The position numbers and the translations under genes are program-made. This document shows, piece by piece, positions 5,446 through 6,085 of a DNA stretch of 6,085 nt (the stretch's first letter is position 1; every line of letters starts with the position of its first letter). The notes beneath the pieces are model-generated. The model did not search any database. It was given only the letters and a program-made list of their open reading frames with translations, and was not told where the DNA came from. Origin of the DNA: Betaproteobacteria bacterium UBA2293. GTDB lineage: Bacteria; Pseudomonadota; Gammaproteobacteria; Burkholderiales; Rhodocyclaceae. The stretch covers positions 16,762-22,846 of the forward strand of contig DDWF01000034.1 of the NCBI GenBank assembly GCA_002345845.1. The letters are read 5' to 3'.

Positions 5446-6085
5446 ATGAAACCGGTCTGGATCGTAGACGACGATCGTTCCATCCGCTGGGTCCTGGAAA
5501 AGACCCTGTCCCGCGAGGGCATCCCGTTCAAGAGTTTTGCTTCGGCCAGCGAGGCGATTTCCCAGCTGGAGCAGGGCGTCGAGCCGCCGCAGGTGCTGAT
5601 GTCCGACATCCGCATGCCCGGCCAGTCCGGGCTGGAGCTGCTGCAGGAAGTGAAGACCCGCTTCCCGTCGGTGCCGGTCATCATCATGACGGCCTATTCC
5701 GATCTCGAAAGCGCCGTTGCCGCTTTCCAGGGCGGCGCTTTCGAATATCTGCCGAAGCCCTTCGATGTCGATCAGGCGGTCGAACTGATCCGGCGCGCGG
5801 TTGATGAGTCAATGCACCAGAGTGGTGCGATGGAAGAAGAGGGTCTGGTTCCGGAAATCCTCGGCCAGGCGCCGGCAATGCAGGAGGTCTTCCGCGCCAT
5901 CGGCCGGCTGGCCCTGTCGCATGCGACGGTATTGATCACCGGCGAATCGGGTTCCGGCAAGGAACTGGTGGCGCGTGCCCTGCATCGGCACAGTCCGCGC
6001 TCCGACAAGCCGTTCATCGCCATCAATACGGCGGCGATTCCCAAGGATCTGCTGGAGTCGGAACTCTTCGGCCATGAGAAGGGGG
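5446..6085 (+). CDS. glnG: Nitrogen regulator GlnG (NtrC, NR-I), N-terminal part (truncated by window edge)
   Basis: Sigma-54-dependent activator, the response regulator of GlnL. The window holds 213 residues of about 470. The receiver domain (1-120) shows the acidic triad Asp8-Asp9-Asp10, the phosphoacceptor Asp54 in SDIRMPG, Thr82 and Lys104 (LPKPF). [14 protein letters not shown] (6-19) is a signature of NtrC rather than other activators. The AAA+ domain begins near 138 with [16 protein letters not shown], and Walker A is GESGSGKE (166-173, Lys172). The window ends at ELFGHEKG (206-213), one residue block before the GAFTGA loop that contacts sigma-54. The DNA-binding domain is also outside. 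An in-frame ATG at 5431 would add five residues (MSQNN); 5446 is preferred because a weak GAATGAG precedes it and Asp54 then takes the same number as in E. coli NtrC. The start remains uncertain. The likely target is the pair of sites upstream of glnA. Confidence 0.97.
   Translation, partial: MKPVWIVDDDRSIRWVLEKTLSREGIPFKSFASASEAISQLEQGVEPPQVLMSDIRMPGQSGLELLQEVKTRFPSVPVIIMTAYSDLESAVAAFQGGAFEYLPKPFDVDQAVELIRRAVDESMHQSGAMEEEGLVPEILGQAPAMQEVFRAIGRLALSHATVLITGESGSGKELVARALHRHSPRSDKPFIAINTAAIPKDLLESELFGHEKG

Noticed and set aside
4623..5687. Minus-strand open frame of 354 codons opposite glnL and the start of glnG
   Set aside because: It spans two well-supported plus-strand genes and its translation has no family motif; it is a shadow of codon bias.

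Overview
The window is GC-rich, densely coding DNA whose proteins all read as proteobacterial. The layout fits a betaproteobacterium, most likely of the Rhodocyclales (Dechloromonas/Azoarcus-like). That placement rests on protein style and gene order recalled from memory, not on a search. No mobile element, tRNA, rRNA, CRISPR array or sign of recent transfer was seen.

Left part (1-959), minus strand: the 5' portion of nadA (quinolinate synthase, an Fe-S enzyme of NAD synthesis) runs off the left edge. It lies 44 bp downstream of a complete single-domain rhodanese gene, so the two probably form a rhodanese-nadA operon. A 47-bp divergent gap separates the rhodanese from a plus-strand cation diffusion facilitator (CDF) metal exporter. 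That exporter has a Zn-type HD/HD metal site and an extra C-terminal segment of about 90 residues.

Right part (2114-6085), plus strand: a nitrogen-control cluster. glnA encodes type I glutamine synthetase and has a textbook sigma-54 promoter. Two NtrC-like enhancer sites lie 30 bp apart upstream, the distal one overlapping the stop codon of the CDF gene. A strong intrinsic terminator follows glnA. Next come a small secreted DUF4124-like protein with a coiled-coil tail, then glnL (ntrB, sensor kinase) and glnG (ntrC, sigma-54 activator). glnG is cut by the window end just before its GAFTGA loop.

The parts make a closed circuit. GlnL senses nitrogen status through PII (known for the family) and phosphorylates GlnG. 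GlnG~P is expected to bind the sites upstream of glnA and activate the sigma-54 promoter. GlnA activity is also expected to be controlled by adenylylation at the conserved Tyr400. The window looks like ordinary core-genome content. The least explained items are the DUF4124-like gene inside the nitrogen cluster, the C-terminal extension of the CDF protein and the rhodanese-nadA pairing. I did not find convincing evidence of an undescribed system.
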